DNA from: JAOPZW01 sp963807305
GTDB taxonomy: Bacteria; Actinomycetota; Thermoleophilia; Solirubrobacterales; Solirubrobacteraceae
NCBI GenBank assembly: GCA_963807305.1
Contig: CAWEBN010000009.1
Coordinates: forward strand, 62,001-126,000
DNA: 64,000 nucleotides
Direction of reading: 5' to 3'
Of the stretch, positions 18,339-25,872 are shown piece by piece (position 1 is the first letter of the stretch; each line of letters opens with the position of its first letter). Below the pieces are notes generated by a model. The model was given only the letters and a program-made list of their open reading frames with translations, did not search any database and had not been told where the DNA came from. The position numbers and the translations under genes were made by a program.

Positions 18339-19187
18339 CTAGGTCGACACCGCGCCCACCACCACCGTCGCGATCCCGGCCTCGCCGCGGGCGTTGGGGT
18401 GGAAGGGCGCCGCCGCGTTGGCCGGGACCAGCGGCTCGACCCAGCGCGTCGATGAGGACTTGCAGGCGTCGCGGCCGAGGCCGGCCGTGTAGTCGTCGAC
18501 GATCCGTGCGCCGTTGGCGGCCGCCTCCTCGGCGAGCATCGCGTTGAGGTTCTTCTCGACGCTGCGCAGGTAGGGCACGTCGGAGAACCCGATCGGGACC
18601 TGCGGCCAGCAGCCGCTGCCGGTCTCGGGCAGGATCGCGGCGTAGTTGACGACGAAGACGCGAGCGGTGGGCGAGCGCGTGTGGATCCCCTGGAGGACGG
18701 CGGCAACCTTCGGCGCCGTGGCGGCGATCTTGTCGGCGAGCGTGTCGTGGCCGTTGACGACGTACTTGTCGCGGCACGGATGCGCGAACGGGTTGGCCGT
18801 GGCGCAGTTCTCCAGGATGCTCGTGAAGCCGATGTCGTTGCCGCCGATCTGCAGCGTCACGACCTGCGTGTCGGTGGTGAGCGCGTTGAACTGCGGCGGG
18901 TTCTGACCGGGGGTCACGTCCTGGGGCGCGGTCATGTCGTCGGTCTTCGCGCCGCTGCAGGAGGCGTCGGTCAGCGTGCGGCCGAGTGCCGCGGCGGCCA
19001 GATGGGCGAAGTTGTGGTCCGAGCGCAGGCAGCCGAGCGGGCTGAGCTGCTGGTTGGGGATCAGCGGCCCCGCGGCATACGAGTCGCCCAAGCCGGCCCA
19101 GTCGGCGGCCGAGGCGCCTGCCGCGCCGACGCTGAGCGCCCCGGCGAGCGAGGCGAGGACGACGAGGACCCGAACCCTGCGCAGCAT
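18339..19187 (-). CDS. Secreted SGNH/GDSL hydrolase
   Basis: A 282-aa exported esterase or lipase. A signal peptide (LRRVRVLVVLASLAGALS, AxA cleavage after GASA) precedes the block I motif WAGLGDSYAAGP with the nucleophile Ser. Block III is LQIGGNDIGF and block V is PFHPNARGEAG with the catalytic His. The Asp that usually lies three residues before that His is replaced by Ala, as in some Ser-His dyad members. Cysteines in CLRSDH, CSGAK, CATANPF/HPCRD and CWP/DACK suggest disulfides, as in Streptomyces-type lipases. GGAGG stands before the ATG. Confidence 0.88.
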   Translation of the reverse strand: MLRRVRVLVVLASLAGALSVGAAGASAADWAGLGDSYAAGPLIPNQQLSPLGCLRSDHNFAHLAAAALGRTLTDASCSGAKTDDMTAPQDVTPGQNPPQFNALTTDTQVVTLQIGGNDIGFTSILENCATANPFAHPCRDKYVVNGHDTLADKIAATAPKVAAVLQGIHTRSPTARVFVVNYAAILPETGSGCWPQVPIGFSDVPYLRSVEKNLNAMLAEEAAANGARIVDDYTAGLGRDACKSSSTRWVEPLVPANAAAPFHPNARGEAGIATVVVGAVST

Positions 19188-19288
19188 GTGAACCTCCGGT
19201 GGCTGTGACCCGCCGCCTCCATACCCCCGGGGCGTGCGCGAAAACCTCGGCACGTCCGCGGACCTCGCGACAAATAGGCTCCCCTCAC

Positions 19289-20077
19289 ATGGCGCCGCTT
19301 ACCGTCGCCCTGCTCGGCCTCGGCGAGGCCGGAAGCATCCTCGCCGGGGACCTCGTGGCCGCGGGCGCTTCGGTGCGCGGCTTCGACCCGGTGAACGCCG
19401 CCGAGATCGCGGGGATCGACCGCGCCGCCGACGCGCGCGCGGCGGTCGAGGGCAGCGACGTCGTGCTGAGCGTGACGGCGGCCTCCGCCGCGCTCGAGGC
19501 CGCCGGCAGTGCCGCGGGCGGGCTGCGCGAAGGCCAGGTCTACGCCGACCTCAACGCGTCGGGCGCCGCGCTCAAGCGCGCGGTGGCCGAGGTGGTCGCG
19601 CCGACCGGCGCCGGGTTCGCCGACGTCGCGCTCATGGGCGTTGTCCCGCGCGACGGGCTGCGCACGCCGGCGCTCGCCTCCGGTCCCGGGGCGCAGGCGT
19701 TCGCCGAGCATCTCGGCCCGCTCGGGATGCCGGTCGAGGTGCTCGGCGCGGAGCCCGGCGCCGCGGCGGCCCGCAAGCTGCTGCGCAGCGTCTTCATGAA
19801 GGGCCTGGCGGCCTCGTGCCTGGAGAGCCTGCGCGCGGCGCGCGCGGCCGGCTGCGAGGACTGGATGCGCCAGGAGATCGAAGGCGTCTTCGCCGGCGCC
19901 GACGCGGCGCTGCTCGAGCGCCTGGTCACCGGCAGCGCGCGCCACGCGACGCGCCGCATCGGCGAGGTCGCCGACGCGCGCGACCTGCTGGCCGAGCTCG
20001 GCGTCGAGCCGCGCGTGACCGCCGCGGCGGCGGGCTGGCTGGCGCAGCTCGAGAGCGAGAGCGACCGGGCCACATAG
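19289..20077 (+). CDS. NAD(P)-dependent dehydrogenase with DUF1932 domain
   Basis: A 262-aa 6-phosphogluconate/3-hydroxyisobutyrate dehydrogenase-like protein. The Rossmann motif LLGLGEAGSILAGDL is at the N-terminus, LNASGAALKRAVAE in the middle, and the C-terminal helical DUF1932 domain starts near residue 165 (RKLLRSVFMKGLAASCLE). It leads into a GntR gene and a meta-cleavage cluster, so it probably oxidises a hydroxy acid or aldehyde from aromatic breakdown. A TAGGCT hexamer (19275-19280) lies 8 nt before the ATG, suggesting a leaderless mRNA. Confidence 0.8.
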   Translation: MAPLTVALLGLGEAGSILAGDLVAAGASVRGFDPVNAAEIAGIDRAADARAAVEGSDVVLSVTAASAALEAAGSAAGGLREGQVYADLNASGAALKRAVAEVVAPTGAGFADVALMGVVPRDGLRTPALASGPGAQAFAEHLGPLGMPVEVLGAEPGAAAARKLLRSVFMKGLAASCLESLRAARAAGCEDWMRQEIEGVFAGADAALLERLVTGSARHATRRIGEVADARDLLAELGVEPRVTAAAAGWLAQLESESDRAT

Positions 20078-20100
20078 CGCTCCGCCGGGCGTTGGCGGAC

Positions 20101-20116
20101 GGATTGGCGACAATCC
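20101..20116. promoter_or_regulatory. Operator upstream of the GntR gene
   Basis: GGATTGGCGACAATCC: 6-bp perfect arms GGATTG/CAATCC around GCGA. The same core occurs as a perfect palindrome at 22161-22176. It lies about 30 bp before the GntR start codon and 17 bp before a -10-like TAGAAT (20133-20138), a good place for autorepression. Confidence 0.6.
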
Positions 20117-20147
20117 TGCCTCGAACGCCGCCTAGAATCGCGCCCAC

Positions 20148-20804
20148 ATGAGCTCGCCTCCTGCGCCCTCCGGCTACGAGATGCTGCGCGACGCCATCAC
20201 CTCGGGCGTCCTGCAGCCGAGCCAGCGCCTGGTCGAGGCCGAGCTGAGTGAGACCTTCGGGCTCAGCCGCGCTGCGGTCCGCACCGCGCTGGTGCGTCTC
20301 GAGCAGGACGGGCTGGTCTCTCACGAGCGCCACCGCGGCGCCAAGGTCCGCCTCATCACCGAGCGCGAGGCGGTCGAGATCGTCGAGGCGCGCGCGGCGC
20401 TCGAGAGCCTGGCGGTGCGCAGCGCCGCGCTCAACGCGACGAAGGACGATGTCGCCGAGCTTCGCGGCCTGCTGCGGGAGATGAGGTCGTTGCTGAAGGC
20501 CGGGGACCTCCTGAGGGTGTCCGAGGTCAACGCCCGCCTGCACCGTCGGCTGCTCGAGATCTCCCGCAACCAGACGGCCATCCGGCTCACCTCGACGCTG
20601 AACTCCCAGCTCGTGCGCTTCCAGTTCCGCACGATCCTCGCCCCGGGCCGGGGCCCGCAGTCGCTGGCGGAGCACACCGCCGTCGTCGACGCCGTCGCCG
20701 CGCACGATCCCGACGCCGCCGAGCGGGCGATGCGCACGCATCTGCTGCATGTCGTCGAGACGGTCCGTGCCGGGGCGGATGCGCCCGCACGTGCGGCCGG
20801 CTAG
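20148..20804 (+). CDS. GntR-family (FCD domain) regulator
   Basis: A 218-aa FadR-subfamily regulator: winged HTH at residues 8-72 (GYEMLRDAITSGVLQPSQRL, then LSRAAVRTALVRLEQDGLV) and an FCD ligand domain with the metal-binding type motif ARLHRRLLEISRN and late H-x-x-H elements (EHTAVVDAV, MRTHLLHV). It is the only regulator inside the meta-cleavage cluster. The repeated GATTGGCGnCAATC sites upstream of it and of the divergent hydrolase/hydratase pair are its likely targets. A TAGAAT ends 9 nt before the ATG. Confidence 0.9.
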   Translation: MSSPPAPSGYEMLRDAITSGVLQPSQRLVEAELSETFGLSRAAVRTALVRLEQDGLVSHERHRGAKVRLITEREAVEIVEARAALESLAVRSAALNATKDDVAELRGLLREMRSLLKAGDLLRVSEVNARLHRRLLEISRNQTAIRLTSTLNSQLVRFQFRTILAPGRGPQSLAEHTAVVDAVAAHDPDAAERAMRTHLLHVVETVRAGADAPARAAG

Positions 20805-21174
20805 GCCTGGGCGCCGTGGTGGCTCTCGTCCGCCGTCGCCTGGCGGCGGTCTGCGGCCAGGGCACCGAGGGAAGGAGTCCGCGGTGGGCGGGGCCGCGGG
20901 GGGTCAGCCGTGCTGGTCGGCGCTCGTTCGCGCGGCGCGTGCTGCCTTATGCATCCATATGGTGCATTTCGTAGCGCGCGCCTTCTCTTTGGCGCGTTGG
21001 CGCTCAATCTCGGACGGGCGCAGAGCGATCGCGCCCAGGCCGCCCGGTCGGCCCGATACCAGCGCGCGTCGCGCCCCCACAGGCGCCGCGCAGGGCTGCT
21101 TCCCCTCGGTGCCCTGGTCGCGCAGCACCACGCGCACCACGCGGACGAGACCGCGCAGCCCGCGGGGCATGACG
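20805..21174. other. 370-bp gap without a convincing gene
   Basis: The GntR gene and the DUF6282 gene converge here. Short frames on both strands are arginine/alanine-rich and lack ribosome sites, so none is called. The one distinct element is an AT-rich imperfect inverted repeat at 20950-20968 (arms ATGCA and TGCAT, 9-bp spacer) in otherwise GC-rich DNA. No U-tract terminator is visible. Confidence 0.5.
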
Positions 21175-22137
21175 TCAGCGCACCTGGCCGCCGACGGCCG
21201 CCGCGACCGGCGCCAGCCCCGCGACCCGGCGCGTGTTCGCCACGGCCATCGTGCGCACGTCATCCTCGCTGAACCCCGCCGCGAGGAAGCGGTCGGCCAT
21301 GAGCGCGAGCCCGTCCTCGACCGGCGGGTTGAAGTTCTGGCCGAGGTCCGACGACCACACGGTGTGCTCGGGGCCGACCGCGCGGGTCGCCTCGTAGAAG
21401 CGCTCCCACGGTGCCTTGCCGGTGTGGGTCGTCGTGAAGCACCGCTCGAGCAGCGCGCCCTTGCGCGCGAGCTCGACCTGGTCGCCCGGCGCGACCGACT
21501 GCGACGGGAACTCGGGGTGCGTCACCACGATCGTCTCGATCCCTGCGCCGACCGCTCCGTCGACGAGCGCGAAGATCTCGTCGCGCGACAGGTGGCCCGT
21601 GCAGAGGACCATCTGGTGGCGCGCGACGACTTCGAGGACCTCGTGGGCCTCGGGGAGCAGCGCGCCCTGCTCGTCGACGACGGGGACCGGCTCGCACGCG
21701 AGGCCCGCCTCGCGGAGGGAGAGCTCGAAGCGGACCCAGACCGGCACCTTGCCCTCCGGGTCGGCAGCGAGGACCTCGTGCTGCTCATTGACGGACGACA
21801 CGGTCGGGAACCACACGATCCGCGCTCCTTCGCGCGCCGCGATCTCGACCGCCAGCGGGTTGAGCCCGCCGATGCTGCGGTTGAGCGTGATGGCGCCGAG
21901 CACGGTGACCCCCGGGACGGCCTCGGCCACCACCTGGGCGCGCTCGGCGGTGGAGGAGTAGTGCGACTTCAACCCGAAGCCGGCCTGGCCGGTCTCCAGG
22001 CATCGCCGTGCGAGCTGGACGTCTGTGATCCGCCGCGCGACGAAGTCCGGCGCGATGTGGACGTGGTAGTCGACGCCGCCGCGGACGAGCTCGCGCGCGC
22101 GCTCGCTGGGGACCGGATGCTCGGAGTCGGCGGCCAT
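21175..22137 (-). CDS. DUF6282 amidohydrolase-like metal hydrolase
   Basis: About 320 aa with an amidohydrolase-type barrel. The N-terminal metal motif DYHVHIAPDF, a central FGLKSHYSSTAERAQ (Lys and His near the metal), LCTGHLSRDE, VVTHPEFPSQ and the late Asp in WSSDLGQNFNPP match the HxH...H...H...D pattern. LigI-type lactonases of the protocatechuate 4,5-pathway share this superfamily, so ring-lactone hydrolysis is a plausible guess. ATG at 22137 is chosen over the GTG at 22155 because TACGCT (22144-22149, minus) ends 6 nt before it. Divergent from the GalB-like gene. Confidence 0.75.
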   Translation of the reverse strand: MAADSEHPVPSERARELVRGGVDYHVHIAPDFVARRITDVQLARRCLETGQAGFGLKSHYSSTAERAQVVAEAVPGVTVLGAITLNRSIGGLNPLAVEIAAREGARIVWFPTVSSVNEQHEVLAADPEGKVPVWVRFELSLREAGLACEPVPVVDEQGALLPEAHEVLEVVARHQMVLCTGHLSRDEIFALVDGAVGAGIETIVVTHPEFPSQSVAPGDQVELARKGALLERCFTTTHTGKAPWERFYEATRAVGPEHTVWSSDLGQNFNPPVEDGLALMADRFLAAGFSEDDVRTMAVANTRRVAGLAPVAAAVGGQVR

Positions 22138-22160
22138 CGGCCAAGCGTAGTCCACGGGTC

Positions 22161-22176
22161 AGATTGGCGCCAATCT
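22161..22176. promoter_or_regulatory. Perfect palindromic operator between the divergent hydrolase and hydratase genes
   Basis: AGATTGGCGCCAATCT is a perfect 16-bp palindrome. It shares the core GATTGGCG-CAATC with the site before the GntR gene. It overlaps the -35 region of the minus-strand promoter and lies about 29 bp upstream of the plus-strand -10 (TACGCT, 22205-22210), so one bound dimer could control both directions. Confidence 0.7.
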
Positions 22177-22216
22177 CATCGGAAATCCTGCGGCGAAAGA
22201 TCTGTACGCTTGGCGC

Positions 22217-22930
22217 ATGAGCCGCAAGGTGCAGGTCATCGGCGCCCATTCGGCCGACTTCGTGTGGCGCGCCGGCGGCGCCGTCGCCGTCGCCGTCGAG
22301 AACGGCGGCACCGCCGAGGTCATCGCGCTGTCCTACGGCGAGCGCGGCGAGTCGGGCGAGCTGTGGAAGCAGGAGGGCCAGACGATCGACAACGTCAAGC
22401 GCCTGCGCCACGCCGAGGCCGAGGCCGCCGCCGACGCGCTGGGCGCGAGCTTCCGCTGCCTCGACCTCGGCGACTACCCGCTGCAGATCGGCGCCGACGC
22501 GCTCAACGAGATCGCCGACGCGATCCGGGCCTTCGCGCCCGACGTGCTCATCACCCATACCGACCGCGACCCGTTCAACCCCGACCACCCGGTCGCCTTC
22601 ACCGCGGTCGACCGCGCCCGCGGCCTGGCCGCCGGCGCGGGCGTCCAGAGCGGCTTCGCGACCGTCTCGCCGCCGGCGCTCTTCCTGTTCGAGCCCCATC
22701 AGCCCGAGCTGTGCAACTTCACGCCGACGACCTTCGTGGACATCACGTCGGTGATCGACAAGAAGAAGGCGGCGATGGCCGAGATGAAGGCCCAGCAGTA
22801 CCTGCAGACCTACTACGCCCAGCGCGCCGAGCAGCGCGCCAACCACGCGCGTCGCGCCTCCGGCGACAAGTCCGTGCAGTACGCCGAGGCCTTCCAGCGC
22901 GTGATCCCGCAGGTGGTGAGCGAGCTGTGA
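22217..22930 (+). CDS. PIG-L-family protein, likely 4-oxalomesaconate hydratase
   Basis: A 237-aa PIG-L/LmbE-fold zinc protein. The usual AHPDD motif is AHSADFVWRAGG here, the form I associate with GalB of Pseudomonas putida, which hydrates 4-oxalomesaconate in gallate and protocatechuate meta-cleavage. The second zinc segment is THTDRDPFNPDHP. The next gene encodes the aldolase that would act on the product. Start: ATG 6 nt after a -10-like TACGCT, no ribosome site. A deacetylase role is the alternative, but the changed motif and the neighbours argue against it. Confidence 0.78.
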   Translation: MSRKVQVIGAHSADFVWRAGGAVAVAVENGGTAEVIALSYGERGESGELWKQEGQTIDNVKRLRHAEAEAAADALGASFRCLDLGDYPLQIGADALNEIADAIRAFAPDVLITHTDRDPFNPDHPVAFTAVDRARGLAAGAGVQSGFATVSPPALFLFEPHQPELCNFTPTTFVDITSVIDKKKAAMAEMKAQQYLQTYYAQRAEQRANHARRASGDKSVQYAEAFQRVIPQVVSEL

Positions 22931-23613
22931 CTGCGAGCGGAGGCGATCGCGACAGAGCGGCAGCGTCGGGCGAGCTGCGGCGCGCTGGTGGCGAGAGCGA
23001 CTACGCCGAGCTGGCCCGGCTCGGGTCGGCGACCGTCTACGAGGGCGGCGGGCGGCGCGGCATCATCGACGCGCCGCTGCACCAGGTGGTCCCCGGCTCG
23101 CGCGTCGCGGGCCCGGCGCGGATCGCGCGCTGCGCGCAGGACGACAACCTGATGGTCCATGCGGCGATGGCCGCCCTGCAGCCCGGGGAGGTGCTCGTGC
23201 TGACCATGCCCGAGCCCGCGCCCGTGGCCCTCGTGGGCGACCTGCTCGCCACGCAGGCCAAGGTCCACGGCGCCGCCGCGATCCTCGTCGACGCGTCGGT
23301 GCGCGACCTCGAGGAGCTGGTCGAGCTGGGCCTGCCGATCTGGGCGCGCTACGTGCGCATCCGCGGCGCCGTCAAGCAGACGCCGGGCGAGCTCGACGTG
23401 CCCGTGGAGATCGGCGGGGCGACGATCCGGCCCGGGGACATCGTCGTCCTGGACGCCGACGGCGCGGCCGTGGTCGAGCAGGAGCGCGTCGCGGAGGTGC
23501 TCGAGGGCGCCCTGAAGCGCGAGGCCTACGAGGCCGACAAGCGCGCCAAGCTCCAGGGTGGCGCGCTCTCCTACGACCTCGACGGCCTGCGGGAGATCGT
23601 GGAGGCCGAGTGA
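22927..23613 (+). CDS. RraA-like class II aldolase (4-carboxy-4-hydroxy-2-oxoadipate aldolase type)
   Basis: A 228-aa RraA/HMG-aldolase-family protein. The family metal/substrate motif is seen as VGDLLATQAKVHGAAAILVD followed by SVRDLEEL (the GD-x20-RD pattern). In the LigK/GalC group it splits 4-carboxy-4-hydroxy-2-oxoadipate to pyruvate and oxaloacetate. Its GTG overlaps the stop of the GalB-like gene, and its own stop overlaps the dioxygenase start, so all three are translationally coupled. The first ~20 residues are a polar extension. Confidence 0.82.
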   Translation: MTASGGDRDRAAASGELRRAGGESDYAELARLGSATVYEGGGRRGIIDAPLHQVVPGSRVAGPARIARCAQDDNLMVHAAMAALQPGEVLVLTMPEPAPVALVGDLLATQAKVHGAAAILVDASVRDLEELVELGLPIWARYVRIRGAVKQTPGELDVPVEIGGATIRPGDIVVLDADGAAVVEQERVAEVLEGALKREAYEADKRAKLQGGALSYDLDGLREIVEAE

Positions 23614-24566
23614 CCGAACCGCTGCACGAGATCGCGCACATCAGCCACGCCGAGCTGCTGACGCCGAAGCCCGAGGAGAGCCTGCGCTTCTTCGTCGACG
23701 TCCTCGGGATGGAGATCGAGGCGCGCGAGGGCCAGTCGGTCTTCCTGCGCGGCTGGGGCGACTACCAGCGCTACTGCCTGAAGCTCACGGAGTCCGACAC
23801 CTCCGGGATGGCGCACATGGCGCTGCGGACCTGGAGCCCCGAGGCGCTCGAGCGCCGCGTCGCCGCGGTCGAGGCGGCGGGGCTCGGCCTGGGCTGGAGC
23901 GAGGGCGACGTCGGCCACGGCCCCGCGTATCGCTGTACCGATCCCGACGGCCACGTCTTCGAGCTGCTCTACGAGGTCGAGCGCTACGTCCCACCGCCCG
24001 AGCTCGTGCCCTCGCTGAAGAACCAGCCCCAGCGCTATGTCGGCCGCGGCGCGGCCATCAAGCGCCTGGACCACATCAACGTCCTCGCCGCCGACGTCCG
24101 GGCCAGCCGGGTCTTCGCGCAGGAGCAGCTCGGCTACCGCCTGCACGAGCGCATCGAGCTCGACGACGGGACCGAGTCCGGGGCGTGGCTGAGCGCGAGC
24201 ATCGCCGCCCACGAGCTGATCTACACCGCCGACGCCTACGGCGCCCGCGGGCGCCTGCACCACCTGGCCTTCTGGGTCGACACGCGCGAGGAGTGCCTGC
24301 GCGCGGCCGACCTCTTCCTCGACAACGACGTGCCGATCGAGGCGGCGCCCTCCAAGCACGCGATCGCCCAGGGCTTCTTCCTCTATGGCCTGGAGCCCGG
24401 TGGCAACCGCGTCGAGGTCACCACCGGGGGCTACTTCGTCTTCGATCCCGAGTACGAGCCCGTCGTGTGGAGCGAGGCCGAGCGTCGCAAGGGCCAGGCG
24501 TGGGGCGTCAAGACGGTCGAGAGCTTCCACACCTACGGCACGCCGCCCGTGACGGCGCCGGGCTGA
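23610..24566 (+). CDS. Extradiol ring-cleavage dioxygenase (XylE/type I, VOC fold)
   Basis: A 318-aa two-domain VOC enzyme. The metal triad H154 (LDHINV), H217 or H218 (RLHHLAFW) and E269 (NRVEVTTGGY) has nearly the spacing of catechol 2,3-dioxygenase XylE (H153, H214, E265). It should cleave a catechol-type ring next to the diol. Partners with GalB- and LigK-type signatures imply a carboxylated ring product, unusual because those pathways normally use LigAB-type dioxygenases. The GTG start overlaps the aldolase stop. Confidence 0.85.
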   Translation: MTEPLHEIAHISHAELLTPKPEESLRFFVDVLGMEIEAREGQSVFLRGWGDYQRYCLKLTESDTSGMAHMALRTWSPEALERRVAAVEAAGLGLGWSEGDVGHGPAYRCTDPDGHVFELLYEVERYVPPPELVPSLKNQPQRYVGRGAAIKRLDHINVLAADVRASRVFAQEQLGYRLHERIELDDGTESGAWLSASIAAHELIYTADAYGARGRLHHLAFWVDTREECLRAADLFLDNDVPIEAAPSKHAIAQGFFLYGLEPGGNRVEVTTGGYFVFDPEYEPVVWSEAERRKGQAWGVKTVESFHTYGTPPVTAPG

Positions 24567-24578
24567 GCCGGCGCCCGC

Positions 24579-25154
24579 TCAGCCGGCCACCGCCCGCGCC
24601 AGGTCGGCATCGTCGCGCAGGCGCGCGAGGGCGCGGTCGCGCGTCGGGCCGATCGAGCCGACGGGCATCTCCAGGCGGGTGGAGAGCTGCTCGTAGGTCG
24701 GGGCCGGCGACGACAGCATCGAGGTCAGGAGCACCCGCTGGCGCCCCGAGAGCCGCTCGACCGCGCCGTGCACCGCCGCGCGGCGCTCGCGGGCGATGGC
24801 CAGCTCGTCCGGGCCGGAGGGATCGGGATCGTCGATGGCCGACGTGTCGTCGGTGAGGACCTCGCGCACGCCGCGCTGCAGGGTGCGCATCGCCTCGCGA
24901 CGCGTCGTGACGACCAGCCAGCCGGCGATCGCCCCGGGGTCGTGCAGGCGGCCGACGTGGTCGACCGCCCGCAGCCAGGTCGTCTGCACGACGTCGTCGA
25001 CGTCGGCGGAGGCGAGCCGGTAGCGCCGGGCGACGCCCCGCAGGACGCCGTCGAGGCGGCGGACCAGCTCGGTCCAGGCGTGCTCGTCGCCCGCGGCGGC
25101 GCCTCGCGCCAGGCATGACAGCTCGATGCGGCCGTTGAGTGCGAGCTCACGCAT
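24579..25154 (-). CDS. ECF-type RNA polymerase sigma factor
   Basis: A 191-aa sigma-70 family protein with region 2 (about 20-90; ASADVDDVVQTTWLRAVDH contains the -10-binding helix) and region 4 (about 130-185; LSGRQRVLLTSML, then TYEQLSTRLEMPVGSIGPTR as the -35-reading HTH). It has no C-terminal extension. No obvious anti-sigma gene lies beside it. Its ATG overlaps the stop of a 54-aa frame, and a surface-type protein lies further upstream, so the three may form one transcript. Confidence 0.9.
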   Translation of the reverse strand: MRELALNGRIELSCLARGAAAGDEHAWTELVRRLDGVLRGVARRYRLASADVDDVVQTTWLRAVDHVGRLHDPGAIAGWLVVTTRREAMRTLQRGVREVLTDDTSAIDDPDPSGPDELAIARERRAAVHGAVERLSGRQRVLLTSMLSSPAPTYEQLSTRLEMPVGSIGPTRDRALARLRDDADLARAVAG

Positions 25155-25311
25155 AGTGCACCCCCATCGGGACGCGCCAAGCGGGCGCCCGCAGCAGCCC
25201 GCGCAGGCGCCGGCGCCGTGTGACCCAGCGGCCGCGCGCCTGGCGCACGGTCGTGCGCGAGGGCTCGGGCCCGCCGAGCAGCAGATATGACTGGTGCAGT
25301 TGGTGCAGCAT
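25147..25311 (-). CDS. Small basic protein coupled to the sigma factor (54 aa)
   Basis: The frame MLHQLHQSYLLLGGPEPSRT continues with an arginine-rich stretch (WVTRRRRLRGLLRAPAW). AGGGGG lies 7-8 nt before the ATG, and the stop overlaps the sigma start by eight bases. The arrangement argues for a translated upstream frame that couples to sigma synthesis. No family is recognised. Confidence 0.5.
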   Translation of the reverse strand: MLHQLHQSYLLLGGPEPSRTTVRQARGRWVTRRRRLRGLLRAPAWRVPMGVHYA

Positions 25312-25401
25312 CGGATGTCCCCCTGTGCGAGATGAGCGGCGAGCGCGATGGCGCGTCCCGGAGACGCCGCCGGGCGGCGGCGTCCCCGGGGGATGCGCCC
25401 C

Positions 25402-25743
25402 CTAGGCCAGCTGACGCTGGCGGACGACCTGCAGGCGCTTGCGGCCCGCGACGCCGACGCCGGCGACGAGGAGCAGGGCTCCGCCGCCGAGGGCGATCAG
25501 GACGCCGTCGTCGATGCCGTTGTCCGACGTGGCGCTCGTCGGCGCGACGGTCTTGATCGGCTGCGGGTTGACCGGCACGACCTTGCTGACCTGCGTGCCG
25601 TCGACCTGGTCGGGCGCGCGCAGGTCCAGCGGCTGCGGCGCGACGACGGGGTCGACCGCGACGCGGGCCATGGCCGACGTCGGCACGACGGCGGCGGCGG
25701 CGATGCCCGCGACGATCAGACGGTTGAACTTGGACTGGAACAT
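25402..25743 (-). CDS. Small exported protein with C-terminal membrane anchor
   Basis: A 113-aa protein with a signal peptide (FNRLIVAGIAAAAVVPTSAMA), a ~55-aa proline- and valine-rich external segment, and a C-terminal hydrophobic helix (GVLIALGGGALLLVAGVGVAG) ending in a basic tail (RKRLQVVRQRQ). The layout is that of a cell-surface anchored peptide, but no LPxTG-type sortase motif is present. It lies 90 bp upstream of the small basic gene and the sigma factor. Function unknown. Confidence 0.7.
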   Translation of the reverse strand: MFQSKFNRLIVAGIAAAAVVPTSAMARVAVDPVVAPQPLDLRAPDQVDGTQVSKVVPVNPQPIKTVAPTSATSDNGIDDGVLIALGGGALLLVAGVGVAGRKRLQVVRQRQLA

Positions 25744-25872
25744 TGCCCCTCCTGGGAGATGAAGGACCCTCGCTGGCGCCCTCTGGTTGGTGAGAAGGAC
25801 GGTCCCAGCGCGCGGTCGGGGCTACCGCGTCGTTTGACCCTCTCGGTCTGTGGGGCTCGTCACAATGCCTGC

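Noticed and set aside
20904..21170. Possible 89-aa gene after DUF6282
   Set aside because: Starts 5 bp after the DUF6282 stop but has no ribosome site, no domain and a basic low-complexity sequence.
20749..22926. Upstream extension of the aldolase frame
   Set aside because: The frame is open for 700 extra codons but passes through the GntR 3' end, the antisense of the DUF6282 gene and an alternate frame of the PIG-L gene; the aldolase starts at the GTG at 22927.
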